NCBI GenBank assembly: GCA_949283695.1
Contig: CASDTX010000046.1
Location: 1 to 64,000 of the forward strand
Origin: an uncultured Eubacteriales bacterium
GTDB taxonomy: Bacteria > Bacillota > Clostridia > Lachnospirales > Lachnospiraceae
Length of the DNA: 64,000 bases
Reading direction: 5' to 3'
Part shown: positions 51,287-60,744 of the stretch, one piece after another
Layout of the letters: the number at the start of each line of letters is the position of its first letter
How positions within the stretch are numbered: position 1 is the first letter of the stretch
The notes under the pieces: model-generated
Seen by the model: only the letters and a program-made list of their open reading frames with translations
Database searches by the model: none
Told to the model about the DNA's origin: nothing
Program-made: the position numbers and the translations under genes

Positions 51287-51381
51287 GTTCAGATGAAAAG
51301 TATGTCGGCAGGCATGTGCGGCGCGGAGACCTGCTGGAATGTGTGCCCCGGCCGGGAGAGAATGACAGATGGGAGAGAATC

Positions 51382-52053
51382 ATGATGAGACGGATACGGA
51401 TTATCGAGGATGACAGAGTACTGAGAGACGAACTGAAGCTGCTGCTGAATAACAGCGGATATGAAGCCTCTGTGGAAGAAGATGTTCTGCACGCCGCGGA
51501 GCGGATCCTGAAGGATCCGCCGGATCTGGTGCTTCTGGACATCCTTCTGCCGGGGACCAACGGCCAGTCTATCCTGCGGGAGATCCGGGCAGAATCGGAT
51601 GTGCCGGTGATCATGCTGACCAGCAGGGACGGCGAGGTGGAGGAGATCATCAGCCGCAGCGGCGGGGCGGACGACTATATCACGAAGCCCTATCATCCGA
51701 CGCTTCTCCTTCTGAGAATCGAGTCCGTCTTAAGAAGAACCGGGGGACAATCCAGAGAAGAAACGCTTGTATACAGGGGGATTCGGCTGGATCTTCCGAG
51801 AAGCTGCATCGTCCACAGCGGTGGGGAGCTGATTCTGTCGAGAAATGAGTTGACGATTCTGCACTGTCTGATGAAGAACCGGGGAAGGATCGTATCCAGG
51901 GATGAACTGATGGATTACCTGTGGGATCTGAGCGACTTTGTAGATGATAATACTCTGACAGTGAATATGAACCGACTCCGGAAACGGCTTGCATCCGTGG
52001 GGCTTGTGGATGTGATTGAGACAAGAAGAAAGCAGGGGTATCTGTTAGTATGA
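51382..52053 (+). CDS. OmpR-family response regulator, BceR-like
   Basis: This 223-residue regulator has a receiver domain with IIEDDRVL, the phosphorylated aspartate D53 in LVLLDILLPG, and TKPYHP. The C-terminal winged helix follows with SRDELMDYLWD and TLTVNMNRLRKRL. ATG 51382 follows GGGAGAG. It overlaps the sensor kinase gene by ATGA and stands ahead of an ABC transporter of the peptide-antibiotic detoxification type, the usual BceRSAB order. Confidence 0.88.
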   Translation: MMRRIRIIEDDRVLRDELKLLLNNSGYEASVEEDVLHAAERILKDPPDLVLLDILLPGTNGQSILREIRAESDVPVIMLTSRDGEVEEIISRSGGADDYITKPYHPTLLLLRIESVLRRTGGQSREETLVYRGIRLDLPRSCIVHSGGELILSRNELTILHCLMKNRGRIVSRDELMDYLWDLSDFVDDNTLTVNMNRLRKRLASVGLVDVIETRRKQGYLLV

Positions 52054-53060
52054 AGATCTGGGATTATCTGAAAGGATACGCGGTGCCGGCGGCTCTATGG
52101 CTTGCGGCGGGATGCCTGGCCGAAGGGGTGCTGCTGCTCTTCGGCGGCACTGCGGCAGAACTGGTCTTTGTGGGCGGGATTCTGTTCGGTGCAGGGATCC
52201 TGGCCTTTCTTTATGATTACAGAAGGAAGGCCGCATTCTATAACAGACTGTGGGAAAGACTGGACAGTCTGGAGGAAAAGTATCTGGTCGTGGAGATGCT
52301 CAAGGAGCCTCAGTTCCTGGAAGGCCGGCTGCTCTATCAGTCATATATGGAGATCCTGAAGTCCATGAATGACGCAATCGCGCGCCATGAACGGGTCAAC
52401 GGGGAGTTCCGTCAGTACGCGGAAGCCTGGATTCATGAGATCAAGATTCCCATCGCCAGTGCCCGGCTGATTCTTCATAATAGTCCGGGGGAGATCTCGC
52501 GGAAGCTGAAAGAGCAGCTGACCCGGATCGACGGAGATGTGGAGCAGGTGCTTTATTATATCCGCAGCGAGGTACCTCAGAATGACTACAGCATCGGGCG
52601 TCATTCTCTGAGAGAGATCGTGGAGGAGGCTGTCCGTGAGAATAAGGACAGTCTGATCCTGAATCGGTTCTCCGTGAACATAGAGATCGGAGCGGAGGCG
52701 GTCTATACAGATCGGAAATGGCTGTCCTTCGTCCTGGGACAGATCATCAGCAACGCGGTGAAATATGCAGGTGAGGCGGGGCGCAGGATCTGCTTCCGGG
52801 CCGAGAAGGATGGAACCTGCGTCCGCCTGCAGGCCGAGGACAGCGGGATCGGGATTGTACCGGAAGATCTTCCCAGGATCTTTGAGAAATCGTTCACCGG
52901 AAATAACGGAAGGCAGACAGTCGCCACAGGCATGGGCCTGTATATCTGCCGGAAGCTGTGCGAAGAGCTGGGACACCGGATTGCTGCCGAGTCCGAGCCG
53001 GGCAGGTATACCCGCATCATCCTGGAATTCGCCGGGGAGAGGGATGGGGCTGAGAGCTGA
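52050..53060 (+). CDS. Intramembrane-sensing histidine kinase, BceS-like
   Basis: This 336-residue kinase has two closely spaced N-terminal hydrophobic segments with almost no extracellular loop, the mark of BceS-type kinases that sense through the ABC transporter. The phospho-acceptor histidine lies in EAWIHEIKIPIASARL, and the ATPase part has ISNAVKYAG, DSGIGIVPEDL and TGMGLYICRKL. It overlaps the regulator gene. It should relay transporter activity to the regulator. Confidence 0.88.
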   Translation: MKIWDYLKGYAVPAALWLAAGCLAEGVLLLFGGTAAELVFVGGILFGAGILAFLYDYRRKAAFYNRLWERLDSLEEKYLVVEMLKEPQFLEGRLLYQSYMEILKSMNDAIARHERVNGEFRQYAEAWIHEIKIPIASARLILHNSPGEISRKLKEQLTRIDGDVEQVLYYIRSEVPQNDYSIGRHSLREIVEEAVRENKDSLILNRFSVNIEIGAEAVYTDRKWLSFVLGQIISNAVKYAGEAGRRICFRAEKDGTCVRLQAEDSGIGIVPEDLPRIFEKSFTGNNGRQTVATGMGLYICRKLCEELGHRIAAESEPGRYTRIILEFAGERDGAES

Positions 53061-53143
53061 GCAGAGAGGAACCGGCAGAGAGAAACCGGCAGAAAGCGGC
53101 CGGCTCTCTGCAGTGCAGATACGTGTGCAGGAAGGAAAGAATG

Positions 53144-53157
53144 TTACAGGATTGTAA
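53144..53157. promoter_or_regulatory. BceR-type binding box
   Basis: TTACAGGATTGTAA consists of TTACA, four bases and TGTAA, exactly the spacing and arms of the BceR box known from Bacillus (TnACA-N4-TGTAA). It lies about 170 bases ahead of the ABC ATPase gene in a 264-base gap that also holds a GCAGAGAG/CTCTCTGC inverted repeat at about 53061-53113. Confidence 0.65.
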
Positions 53158-53324
53158 GGTTGTGTCAGATGAATCAATGGCTGAACTGTGTGGAATGATT
53201 TAGGGTGTTCTTAGCCCCTTGTATACCGCCGCTGCAGTTCAGCTTTTCTCTTGTGCGCGGACGGATACGGAGGAGGCCGGGCCGCGTTAGGAGCGGACTG
53301 AAAGCGTAAAGAAAGGTGATTGAT

Positions 53325-54092
53325 ATGGGAGAATTACTGCGAATTGACCATCTGGTAAAGTACTATGGAAATAAGTCCAGTCTGACCAAAGCACTCAACG
53401 ATATCTCGCTGACAGTAGAGAAGGGAGAATTTACGGCTGTCATGGGTGCCAGCGGATCAGGCAAGACCACACTTCTGAACTGTATCTCTACCATTGACCG
53501 GCCCACGGGAGGGCACATTTATATTGACGGAGTGTGCACGTCCGGGCTTAAGAAAAATGCGCTTGCCGACTTCCGGAGAGACCGTCTGGGCTTTATTTTT
53601 CAGGAGTTTCATCTGCTGGATACGCTGACCGCGTTCGACAATATCGCGCTGGCGCTGCAGATCCAGAGATGTGCGCCCGGCGACATCAAGAAACGGGTGC
53701 GGGAGGCGGCGGAACGGCTGGGGATCACGGACGTACTGAATAAATATCCGTATCAGATGTCCGGGGGACAGAAACAGAGAACCGCGGCGGCACGGGCGAT
53801 TATTACCCGTCCTTCACTGATTCTGGCGGATGAACCTACAGGCGCTCTGGATTCCAGGAGCGCGCGGGTGCTGCTCGAGAGCATGGTGTCGCTGAATCAG
53901 GATGCGGGAGCTACCATACTGATGGTGACACATGACGCAGTGACAGCCAGTTATGCATCCAGGGTGGTATTCATCAAGGATGGAAAGCTGTTTCACGAGC
54001 TGCGTAAGGGCAGGGAGGATGCAAGGGCGTTCTTTGACCGGATTATGGATGTAATCTCTCTTATGGGAGGTGATTTGAACCATGCTGTTTAG
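53325..54092 (+). CDS. ABC transporter ATPase, BceA-like
   Basis: This 255-residue ATPase belongs to the MacB/LolD-like group that serves FtsX-type permeases. The Walker A is GASGSGKTTLL, the signature QMSGGQKQR and the Walker B LILADEPTGALD. ATG 53325 follows AAAGG; a GTG at 53316 is possible. Its end overlaps the permease gene by 11 bases. Confidence 0.92.
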   Translation: MGELLRIDHLVKYYGNKSSLTKALNDISLTVEKGEFTAVMGASGSGKTTLLNCISTIDRPTGGHIYIDGVCTSGLKKNALADFRRDRLGFIFQEFHLLDTLTAFDNIALALQIQRCAPGDIKKRVREAAERLGITDVLNKYPYQMSGGQKQRTAAARAIITRPSLILADEPTGALDSRSARVLLESMVSLNQDAGATILMVTHDAVTASYASRVVFIKDGKLFHELRKGREDARAFFDRIMDVISLMGGDLNHAV

Positions 54093-56103
54093 CCTTTCTC
54101 TGAAGAATCTGAAGAAAAGTATCCGGGATTATTCGATCTATTTCTTTACTTTGATCCTGGGCGTTTGTATTTTCTATGTGTTTAATGCGATCCATACGCA
54201 GAGCGCGATGATGGAGGTATCGAAGACAAAATCTGAAATGATCGACACCATGATCCGGGCATTGTCAGCCATGAGCGTGGTTGTCTCCTGCGTTCTGGGA
54301 TTCTTGATTGTCTATGCCAGCAGGTTCCTGATCCGGAAACGAAAGAAGGAGTTCGCGGTTTATATCACCCTGGGGATGCGGAAAGGAGAGATCGCCAGGC
54401 TTCTGCTGGCTGAGACGGCGGTGATCGGGCTCTTCTCCCTTGGGGCCGGACTTGTGCTGGGGATTGTATTGTCACAGTTCATGTCTCTTTTGGTCGCCAA
54501 TATCTTTCAGGCAGATATGAGCAGGTTCGTATTTGTCGTTTCCGGAGAGGCAGTGGTCAAGACAGCCTGCTATTACGTCATTATCTATGTGGTAGTAATC
54601 GTGATGAATACGATCGTCGTGATTCGATCCAAACTGATCGATCTTCTGGTGGCCAACCAGAAGAAAGAGAAGCTCCGGCTGAAGAATCCGTTTCTCTGTG
54701 TGCTGGTGTTCGCGGCTGCCTGCGTGATGCTGGGATATGCCTACTATAACGTGACAGCGAACCAGGAGGCGATGGCCACGGAGGCGGATGTACTGCTTCA
54801 GATCGTGCTGGGGATTGTGGGAACGTTTCTTGTGTTCTGGTCTGTCGCCGGGTTTGTCCTGAACCTTGTGAAGAAGCTGCCGGGGGTTTATTACAGAGGA
54901 ATGAATTCCTTTGTGCTGAGCGAGGCGGGAAGTCAGGTGAATACGTCTGCGGCGGCAGGAACGGTGATCTGTCTGCTGCTCTTTGCCACCATCTGTATCC
55001 TGTCCAGTGCTTTCGCGCTGAAGGGCTATAAGGAAGGGCAGCTGGACCGGCAGGCACCGGTGGATGTATGCATGAATACGAATGTGATGTATGGACAGCC
55101 CGTAAGAGAACGCCTGGAAGAATGCGGATTTGCCGCAGAGGCACTGGATCTGAAGGCGGAGTTTCTCACGTACCGGGCGGACACGGTGACCCGGCGTTCT
55201 GTGATGGGCAGTTATGCGGAAGAGTATATCAAGAATGACCCGACCATGGAACCGTGGCTGAATGAGGAACTGGAGCTGGTGCGGGAGTCTGACTACAACG
55301 ATCTGGCCCTCGCATACGGGTTCGATCCGGTCAGTCTGGGGCAGAACGAGTATCTGGTCAGCGCAGATTATGAGACGACGGTGCAGCAGTTTACAGAGGG
55401 GCTGAAAGCCAATGACACCATTGAAGTATGTCGGAGGACGCTCACGCTGGCAGACCAGAAGGTGCAGGACAGCTACCTTGTGATGAGCTATTCGCCCATG
55501 AATATGGGAGTGGTGATTGTGCCGGATGATATTCCATTTACGGAGGAGAATGAATGGGGCAGTTATCTGGCGGCAGATTATACTGCAGAGTATGACACCA
55601 GGGAATTCCGGGCTTACATGGATGACGGAGGATTTGATGAACTGGTGAATCCGCAGGGAGTGATGGAGGACGATGCGGTTTTTCTGACCACCAGGTCGAA
55701 GATCAGCGACGACAGTATCGGATCCAGCGGTATGGTGGTGTTCATTGCATTGTATCTGGGCTTCGTTTTTGTGATCAGCGGGGCGGCTATCCTGGCGCTG
55801 AAAGAGATGTCGGACATCATTGACAGCCGGGAGAAATATGAGGTGCTCCGTCAGCTGGGGGCCGGAGAGAAGGTGAGGAACCGGGCACTGCTGGCACAGA
55901 TGTCGCTCTTCTTCGGGCTGCCTCTTCTGCTGGCGGTGATTCACTCGATTTTCGGCATCCAGGTATGCAGGTCCATGCTGAATATCTATCACTCAGACAG
56001 GATCTTTTCCTCTCTGATTGTGACTGCGGTGCTGATCGTGGGACTGTACGGAGGATATTTTCTGGTGTCTCATCTGTTCTGCAGACGGGTGATCCGAGAG
56101 TAG
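54082..56103 (+). CDS. FtsX-family permease, BceB-like
   Basis: This 673-residue permease has about ten hydrophobic segments: one plus three near the N-terminus, a central group, a large extracellular domain at about 310-550, and a C-terminal group. That is the BceB plan, where the big loop binds the peptide antibiotic. RKKEFAVYITLGMRKGEI is the family coupling helix and DSREKYEVLRQLGAG the C-terminal one. The module probably removes bacitracin- or lantibiotic-like peptides from their lipid targets. A tandem 16-bp repeat array starts at its stop codon. Confidence 0.88.
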   Translation: MLFSLSLKNLKKSIRDYSIYFFTLILGVCIFYVFNAIHTQSAMMEVSKTKSEMIDTMIRALSAMSVVVSCVLGFLIVYASRFLIRKRKKEFAVYITLGMRKGEIARLLLAETAVIGLFSLGAGLVLGIVLSQFMSLLVANIFQADMSRFVFVVSGEAVVKTACYYVIIYVVVIVMNTIVVIRSKLIDLLVANQKKEKLRLKNPFLCVLVFAAACVMLGYAYYNVTANQEAMATEADVLLQIVLGIVGTFLVFWSVAGFVLNLVKKLPGVYYRGMNSFVLSEAGSQVNTSAAAGTVICLLLFATICILSSAFALKGYKEGQLDRQAPVDVCMNTNVMYGQPVRERLEECGFAAEALDLKAEFLTYRADTVTRRSVMGSYAEEYIKNDPTMEPWLNEELELVRESDYNDLALAYGFDPVSLGQNEYLVSADYETTVQQFTEGLKANDTIEVCRRTLTLADQKVQDSYLVMSYSPMNMGVVIVPDDIPFTEENEWGSYLAADYTAEYDTREFRAYMDDGGFDELVNPQGVMEDDAVFLTTRSKISDDSIGSSGMVVFIALYLGFVFVISGAAILALKEMSDIIDSREKYEVLRQLGAGEKVRNRALLAQMSLFFGLPLLLAVIHSIFGIQVCRSMLNIYHSDRIFSSLIVTAVLIVGLYGGYFLVSHLFCRRVIRE

Positions 56104-56229
56104 GAGGCAGCGAGAGCAGGAGGCAATCAGAGCAAGAGACAGCGGGAGCAGGCGGCAGCAAGAGCAGGAGGCACCAAGAGCAGGAGGCGATCAGGGCAAG
56201 AGGCAGCGGGAGCAGGAGGCAATCAGAAC
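56103..56229. repeat. Tandem array of eight 16-bp units
   Basis: Starting at the last base of the bceB-like stop, units of 16 bases such as GGAGGCAGCGAGAGCA follow each other at 56103, 56119, 56135, 56151, 56167, 56183, 56199 and 56215 (the last is incomplete). The units differ by a few bases, and a two-unit higher order (AATCAGAGCA then AGAGACAGCGGG) appears twice. It is a purine-rich minisatellite that could expand or contract. Confidence 0.75.
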
Positions 56230-56255
56230 GGACAATCGAATATGAGTTTGAGCAG

Positions 56256-56288
56256 GGACATGAATTTTGCGGAATTCATGTCCTTTTT
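56256..56288 (+). terminator. Terminator after the bceB-like gene
   Basis: GGACATGAATT (56256-56266) pairs perfectly with AATTCATGTCC (56273-56283) around a six-base loop, followed by TTTTT. Confidence 0.85.
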
Positions 56289-56339
56289 CGCTAGATGGCT
56301 GGATTATTATTTTAGATAAATATAAAATAATTTAGAGTA

Positions 56340-56368
56340 TTGCAAAAGTCTCCGTTATGAGTTATAGT
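56340..56368 (+). promoter_or_regulatory. Promoter of the GH127 gene
   Basis: TTGCAA (56340-56345), a 17-base spacer and TATAGT (56363-56368). AT-rich DNA with TTTAGA half-sites lies just upstream, near 56311-56335. The 56104-56489 gap otherwise holds only the tandem repeats and terminator. Confidence 0.6.
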
Positions 56369-56489
56369 AGCGTCAATGTACATGGATGATTTTCTTTGCT
56401 GCAAGGGTACATGCACCTTCGCAGAGAACGGGGAATCATCTGGCTGTGCAGAAACATAAATGAACAATGAATTTCAGGAGGAAAGAAAC

Positions 56490-58745
56490 GTGCAGGAATG
56501 TGAATGGAAGGCAATGGCCTACGGCCAGGTGACGGTCAAAGACCCATTTCTGACAGACAGCATGAAGCTGGAGAAGCGTTATCTGATGTCTCTGGATGAG
56601 AAGCGCCTGCTGGCGGGATTCCAGGAGACAGCGGGGATCCGTCCGGCGGCTATGCGTTATCCCGGGTGGGAGAGCACAGAGATCCGCGGACATACGATGG
56701 GGCATTATCTGACCGCCCTGTCACAGCTCTGGGCGGCAGAGCACGACCCGGATGTGAAAGACAGAATTGACAGTATTGTGGATGGGCTGGCGCAGTGCCA
56801 GCGGGAGGACGGATATCTGTCCGCGTTTCCGGAGGCACTCTTTGACCGGGTAGAGCGCAAGGAGCCGGCCTGGGTGCCGTGGTATACCATGCACAAGATC
56901 ATTTCCGGGGTGACGGCGGCCTGGGTGTATGCAGACAATGTGACCGCGCGCAGGATCATGGAACGGCTGGCGGACTGGACTGCGGCGAGAGTGCTTTCCT
57001 GGACAGAAGAGATCCAGAAAACTGTGCTGGCAGTAGAGTATGGCGGGATGAATGACTGTCTCTACGAAGTGTTCCGCATCACGGGCAATCCGCTTCATGC
57101 CCAGGCAGCTCACCGGTTTGATGAGATGCCGCTCTTTGAAGCCATGGCTCAGCGCAGGGATATTCTGGACGGACTTCATGCGAACACTACCATTCCCAAG
57201 ATCCTGGGAGGGCTGAAGCGGTATGAAGTTCTGGGAAGAAAAGAAGTGTTCTATCTGGAGATGGCGAAGAATTTCTGGGATCTGGTGATTGATCACCACA
57301 CATATCTGACCGGGGGCAACAGTGAGTGGGAGCATTTCGGGAGACCGGATATTCTGGACGGTGAGCGCACGGCCTGCAACTGTGAGACCTGCAATACCTA
57401 CAATATGCTGAAACTTTCAGCCCTGCTGTTTCAGCTCACCGGGGAGAAGAAATATGCGGACTATGACGAACGCGCATACGTGAATGCGATCCTCTCTTCC
57501 CAGAATCATGAGACCGGCATGACGACCTACTTTCAGCCTATGGGAACCGGTTTCTTCAAGGTGTACTCCCGGCCTTATGACAACTTCTGGTGCTGTACCG
57601 GGACGGGAATGGAGAACTTCACCAAGCAGTGCGAGAACATCTGCTATCAGCGGGGGGATACCCTCTGTATCAGCCGGTTTGTGTCTGCGGAGATCAAGTG
57701 GAGCGAGAAGAAGGTGCTGCTTGAGACGGAGGCGGATCTTCTGAAAGAAAAGCCTCTCTGTATCCGGGTGAAGGACATGGAGGAGAAGACCGCGTTCCTG
57801 GAGATCGCCGTGCGTATCCCGGAATGGGCGGCAGGAATGCCCGTGATGGAGTGTGCGGCCGGTACAGGAAAGCGCATCCGGCAGGAGATTGCCGGAGATT
57901 ATCTGATCCTGTCAGGGAAATGGCGCAGAAAGGATGAGGTGCGGGTGACAGTTCCCATGGAACTGAAGGTGCACGGACTTCCAGACAGTGAGCGGGCGGC
58001 GGCATTTACCTATGGTCCCTTCGTTCTGAGCGCAGATCTGGGACAAGAGGATCTGCGGACGGACGTGACCGGAGTTGATGTCACTGTGCCGACCCGGGAC
58101 ATAGAAGTGCCGGAGTATCTTCTGATCCGTGAGGGGGCGTCCGGAGATTGGGAGACGGAGCTGAAGTCCGGGATGGAGAGACAGGAAGGGAAGCTGGAGT
58201 TTGTGTTCACCGGTGCGGACGGACGGCAGCTTCGTTTTGCGCCCCATTTTCTGAAGAATGATGTGCGGTACGGGATCTATTTTTATTTCTTTGAGCAGGG
58301 GAGCAGGCAGCTGGAAGCATACTGCAGGGAGCTGGAACGAAGGAGACGGATCCGCAGGACGCAGAGAGAAGTGGTCCCGCTGGGAAACGATCAGTATGAG
58401 CTGGCCTTCGGGATCCGGGGACATGAGACGGAAGCAGGCCACGAGCAGGGCAGACGTTTCCGTCGGGCGAAACCCGGCGGGTGGTTCTCTTATAAGCTGC
58501 AGATTCCCAGGGAACCCTGCAGTCTTCATGTGACAGTGAGGGGCAATGCCAGGTTCAGTATCTTCCTGGAGAGAAACCAGTGGATCAGAGAGGTGCTGTG
58601 CAGCGGTTCAGAGGGATTTGAAGAGAGGGAGTACTATCTGCCGGGGGAATACCGGGGCAGGGAGGTGCGCGTAAGCTTCTCTAACGAGAATCGAGACGGC
58701 ATGCTGGAACTATTCAATGAGATTTATATTTCTTCAGAAACGTAA
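56490..58745 (+). CDS. GH127 beta-L-arabinofuranosidase-like enzyme
   Basis: This 751-residue cytoplasmic enzyme matches glycoside hydrolase family 127 (former DUF1680). The zinc and nucleophile region is visible: GGNSEWEHFG (E279/E281), CNCETCN (C296, C298, C301) and FWCCTGTG (C368, C369). In the characterised Bifidobacterium enzyme a cysteine acts as nucleophile and a glutamate plus three cysteines bind zinc. GTG 56490 is preferred because AGGAGGAAAG stands just ahead; an in-frame ATG at 56460 would place that site inside the gene. There is no signal peptide, so short oligosaccharides must be imported first. Confidence 0.88.
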   Translation: MQECEWKAMAYGQVTVKDPFLTDSMKLEKRYLMSLDEKRLLAGFQETAGIRPAAMRYPGWESTEIRGHTMGHYLTALSQLWAAEHDPDVKDRIDSIVDGLAQCQREDGYLSAFPEALFDRVERKEPAWVPWYTMHKIISGVTAAWVYADNVTARRIMERLADWTAARVLSWTEEIQKTVLAVEYGGMNDCLYEVFRITGNPLHAQAAHRFDEMPLFEAMAQRRDILDGLHANTTIPKILGGLKRYEVLGRKEVFYLEMAKNFWDLVIDHHTYLTGGNSEWEHFGRPDILDGERTACNCETCNTYNMLKLSALLFQLTGEKKYADYDERAYVNAILSSQNHETGMTTYFQPMGTGFFKVYSRPYDNFWCCTGTGMENFTKQCENICYQRGDTLCISRFVSAEIKWSEKKVLLETEADLLKEKPLCIRVKDMEEKTAFLEIAVRIPEWAAGMPVMECAAGTGKRIRQEIAGDYLILSGKWRRKDEVRVTVPMELKVHGLPDSERAAAFTYGPFVLSADLGQEDLRTDVTGVDVTVPTRDIEVPEYLLIREGASGDWETELKSGMERQEGKLEFVFTGADGRQLRFAPHFLKNDVRYGIYFYFFEQGSRQLEAYCRELERRRRIRRTQREVVPLGNDQYELAFGIRGHETEAGHEQGRRFRRAKPGGWFSYKLQIPREPCSLHVTVRGNARFSIFLERNQWIREVLCSGSEGFEEREYYLPGEYRGREVRVSFSNENRDGMLELFNEIYISSET

Positions 58746-58777
58746 GCGCCAGTGGACATGCATCCCGGGGCAAGAGG

Positions 58778-59431
58778 TTATATAAACCTCTCCCCGGATG
58801 CTTCCAGATCCCGTTCCAGCTCGTCCGGGATATATTTTCGGAAGATATAGATGAAGATGTTGGACGTCAGATAGCCCAGAAGACCTGCGCCGCAGCAGCA
58901 CATCAGACCGATAAAGGGCACGAATGACAGAAGCAGCAGGATGAAGGTGACGTAGATGGCAGCCAGGAGAAGAGAGCAGGGGAAATGACGCAGGGCCATG
59001 ATCAGGGCGTTCTTGATATTGTCCCGGATCCGGTTCTCGAATTTCGCCTGGACAGGGAAGATATAGATGCAGAGCAGGAGATAAGGGATGAGGAAGATCG
59101 AGCAGCTTACGAGCATGAAAGTGCCCAGGGCACCGTCCAGCGCCATGCCGATGCGAAGATCGACTGTGAACAGAAGACCGATGCCAACCAGGATCAGCCA
59201 GATCAGAGTAGACTGACGCAGGTTCTCTTTGAATGAGTGCATGAAATTGCGGAACACATACCCTTCGCCTGTGCGGACACGCTTCATGCAGGCGTAGTAC
59301 AGGGCAGTGGTGGACGCTCCGATCGTCACTATGGGAAGGCTGAAAACCAGCCACAGAACGTGCAGCGTCAGGATATCGGCTGTCAGGTGCAGAAACCGGG
59401 AAAGCATACTGTCATAAGAGAATAGATTCAT
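58778..59431 (-). CDS. YesL-like (DUF624) membrane protein
   Basis: This 217-residue membrane protein has about five hydrophobic segments and the DUF624 pattern (HVLWLVFSLPIVTIGASTTA, then FRNFMHSFKENLRQS). YesL-type proteins lie in pectin and arabinan sugar ABC operons; their job is unknown. ATG 59431 follows AAGGAG; a TTG nine bases earlier is unlikely. It is convergent with the GH127 gene and divergent from the GH43 gene. Confidence 0.85.
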   Translation of the reverse strand: MNLFSYDSMLSRFLHLTADILTLHVLWLVFSLPIVTIGASTTALYYACMKRVRTGEGYVFRNFMHSFKENLRQSTLIWLILVGIGLLFTVDLRIGMALDGALGTFMLVSCSIFLIPYLLLCIYIFPVQAKFENRIRDNIKNALIMALRHFPCSLLLAAIYVTFILLLLSFVPFIGLMCCCGAGLLGYLTSNIFIYIFRKYIPDELERDLEASGERFI

Positions 59432-59510
59432 TGCAAACAACTCCTTTTGTAAACGATAGTTCTATTATAGCGGATGCAGGGATAAAAAACAGAAGGAATA
59501 ATTCACAAAA

Positions 59511-59526
59511 ATATTTAGAAAAATAT
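59511..59526. promoter_or_regulatory. Shared 16-bp operator-like motif, copy 1
   Basis: ATATTTAGAAAAATAT has ATATTT and AAATAT arms. The identical 16 bases recur at 60720-60735 ahead of the solute-binding protein gene. Confidence 0.5.
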
Positions 59527-59556
59527 GTAATATTTTAATAAAAACTAAAATATTTA

Positions 59557-59585
59557 TTGCTATCACTATGTGGATCGTGTAGACT
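59557..59585 (+). promoter_or_regulatory. Promoter of the GH43 gene
   Basis: TTGCTA (59557-59562), a 17-base spacer and TAGACT (59580-59585), about 70 bases ahead of the gene. The 16-bp motif lies 30 bases upstream, where an activator would bind. Confidence 0.5.
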
Positions 59586-59656
59586 GAGGATACAGATCAA
59601 GACACACTGTGGAAAAAGTTTCATATGAAAAAGAGGAAAGATAAGGAGAAAAAGAC

Positions 59657-60634
59657 ATGGATGTGACAAATTATCGTGAAACAGCATATAACAAACCGTT
59701 TATTGAGCAGAGGGCAGATCCCTATGTATACAGAGACGGAGAAGGGAACTATTATTTTACAGCTTCTGTGCCGGCGTATGACCGCATCGTCCTGCGCCGG
59801 GCGGACAGTATCAAAGGATTGAAAGACGCTCCGGAGAAGACCCTCTGGGTGAAACATGAGAGCGGGGAGCAGAGCCTGCATATCTGGGCGCCGGAGATTC
59901 ATTTCCTGGACGGGGAGTGGTATATCTACTATGCCGCCGGTGATAAGGACGATGAGTGGGAGATCCGGCCTTATGTGCTCCGCTGTACAGGCGCGGATCC
60001 CATGGCGGATGCCTGGGAGGAACTTGGCATGATGCAGGCCGCGGAGGAGGATCCGTTTTCCTTTCACGCATTTTCTCTGGACGCCACTGTGCTGGAGAAT
60101 CAGGGGGAGCGCTACTATATCTGGGCAGAGAAGACAGGAGTAGGCAAGCAGATCTCGAACCTGTACATTGCCAAAATGGAGTCGCCCACACGCCTGAGCA
60201 CTGCCCAGGTGCTTCTGACCACGCCGGATTACGACTGGGAGCGTGTGGATTTCTGGGTGAACGAGGGGCCCGCCATCTTAAAGCATGACGGCATGATCTA
60301 TCTGACATTTTCTGCAAGCGCCACCGGGGCATGCTACTGTATGGGACTGATGTATGCCCGGGAGGATGCGGACCTGCTGGATCCCAGGTCTTGGACGAAG
60401 CTGCGCCACCCGGTCCTTAAGACCGACGAGGAGGCAGGTGTATACGGACCGGGGCACAACTCCTTTGTGAAGGCTGAGGATGGAGTGACGGATCTCTGTG
60501 TTTACCATGCAAGACCGTATGATGAGATCATCGGGAATCCGCTGTATGATCCGAACCGTCATGCCATGATCATGAAAGTAGAGTACGATAAAGAAGGATT
60601 CCCGGTATTTCGGTATCAGACACATAATATTTAG
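59657..60634 (+). CDS. GH43 glycoside hydrolase, arabinofuranosidase-like
   Basis: This 325-residue enzyme has the five-bladed propeller pattern of GH43, with the catalytic base in QRADPYVYR, the pKa-modulating aspartate in FSLDATVLE and the general acid in WVNEGPAI. GH43 enzymes release arabinose or xylose from arabinan or arabinoxylan pieces. There is no signal peptide, so it works inside the cell. GATAAGGAG precedes the ATG. It stands ahead of an ABC importer and shares a control motif with it. Confidence 0.88.
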   Translation: MDVTNYRETAYNKPFIEQRADPYVYRDGEGNYYFTASVPAYDRIVLRRADSIKGLKDAPEKTLWVKHESGEQSLHIWAPEIHFLDGEWYIYYAAGDKDDEWEIRPYVLRCTGADPMADAWEELGMMQAAEEDPFSFHAFSLDATVLENQGERYYIWAEKTGVGKQISNLYIAKMESPTRLSTAQVLLTTPDYDWERVDFWVNEGPAILKHDGMIYLTFSASATGACYCMGLMYAREDADLLDPRSWTKLRHPVLKTDEEAGVYGPGHNSFVKAEDGVTDLCVYHARPYDEIIGNPLYDPNRHAMIMKVEYDKEGFPVFRYQTHNI

Positions 60635-60719
60635 ATTAATCTAAAATAATAAAGATAAAAATTGAAAAGTGCACAAAAAACTAGGACTCAAATTGTAAAT
60701 TATAGCGAAATTACCATCG

Positions 60720-60735
60720 ATATTTAGAAAAATAT
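60720..60735. promoter_or_regulatory. Shared 16-bp operator-like motif, copy 2
   Basis: Identical to the 16-mer at 59511-59526. It ends ten bases ahead of the -35 of the importer promoter, a typical activator position. Confidence 0.5.
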
Positions 60736-60744
60736 AAAAAAGTA

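Noticed and set aside
54472-55992. Long minus-strand open frame (506 codons) opposite the bceB-like gene
   Set aside because: The plus strand encodes a clear FtsX-type permease with conserved motifs. The minus frame is rich in His, Arg and Gln with no family pattern, as expected for a shadow.
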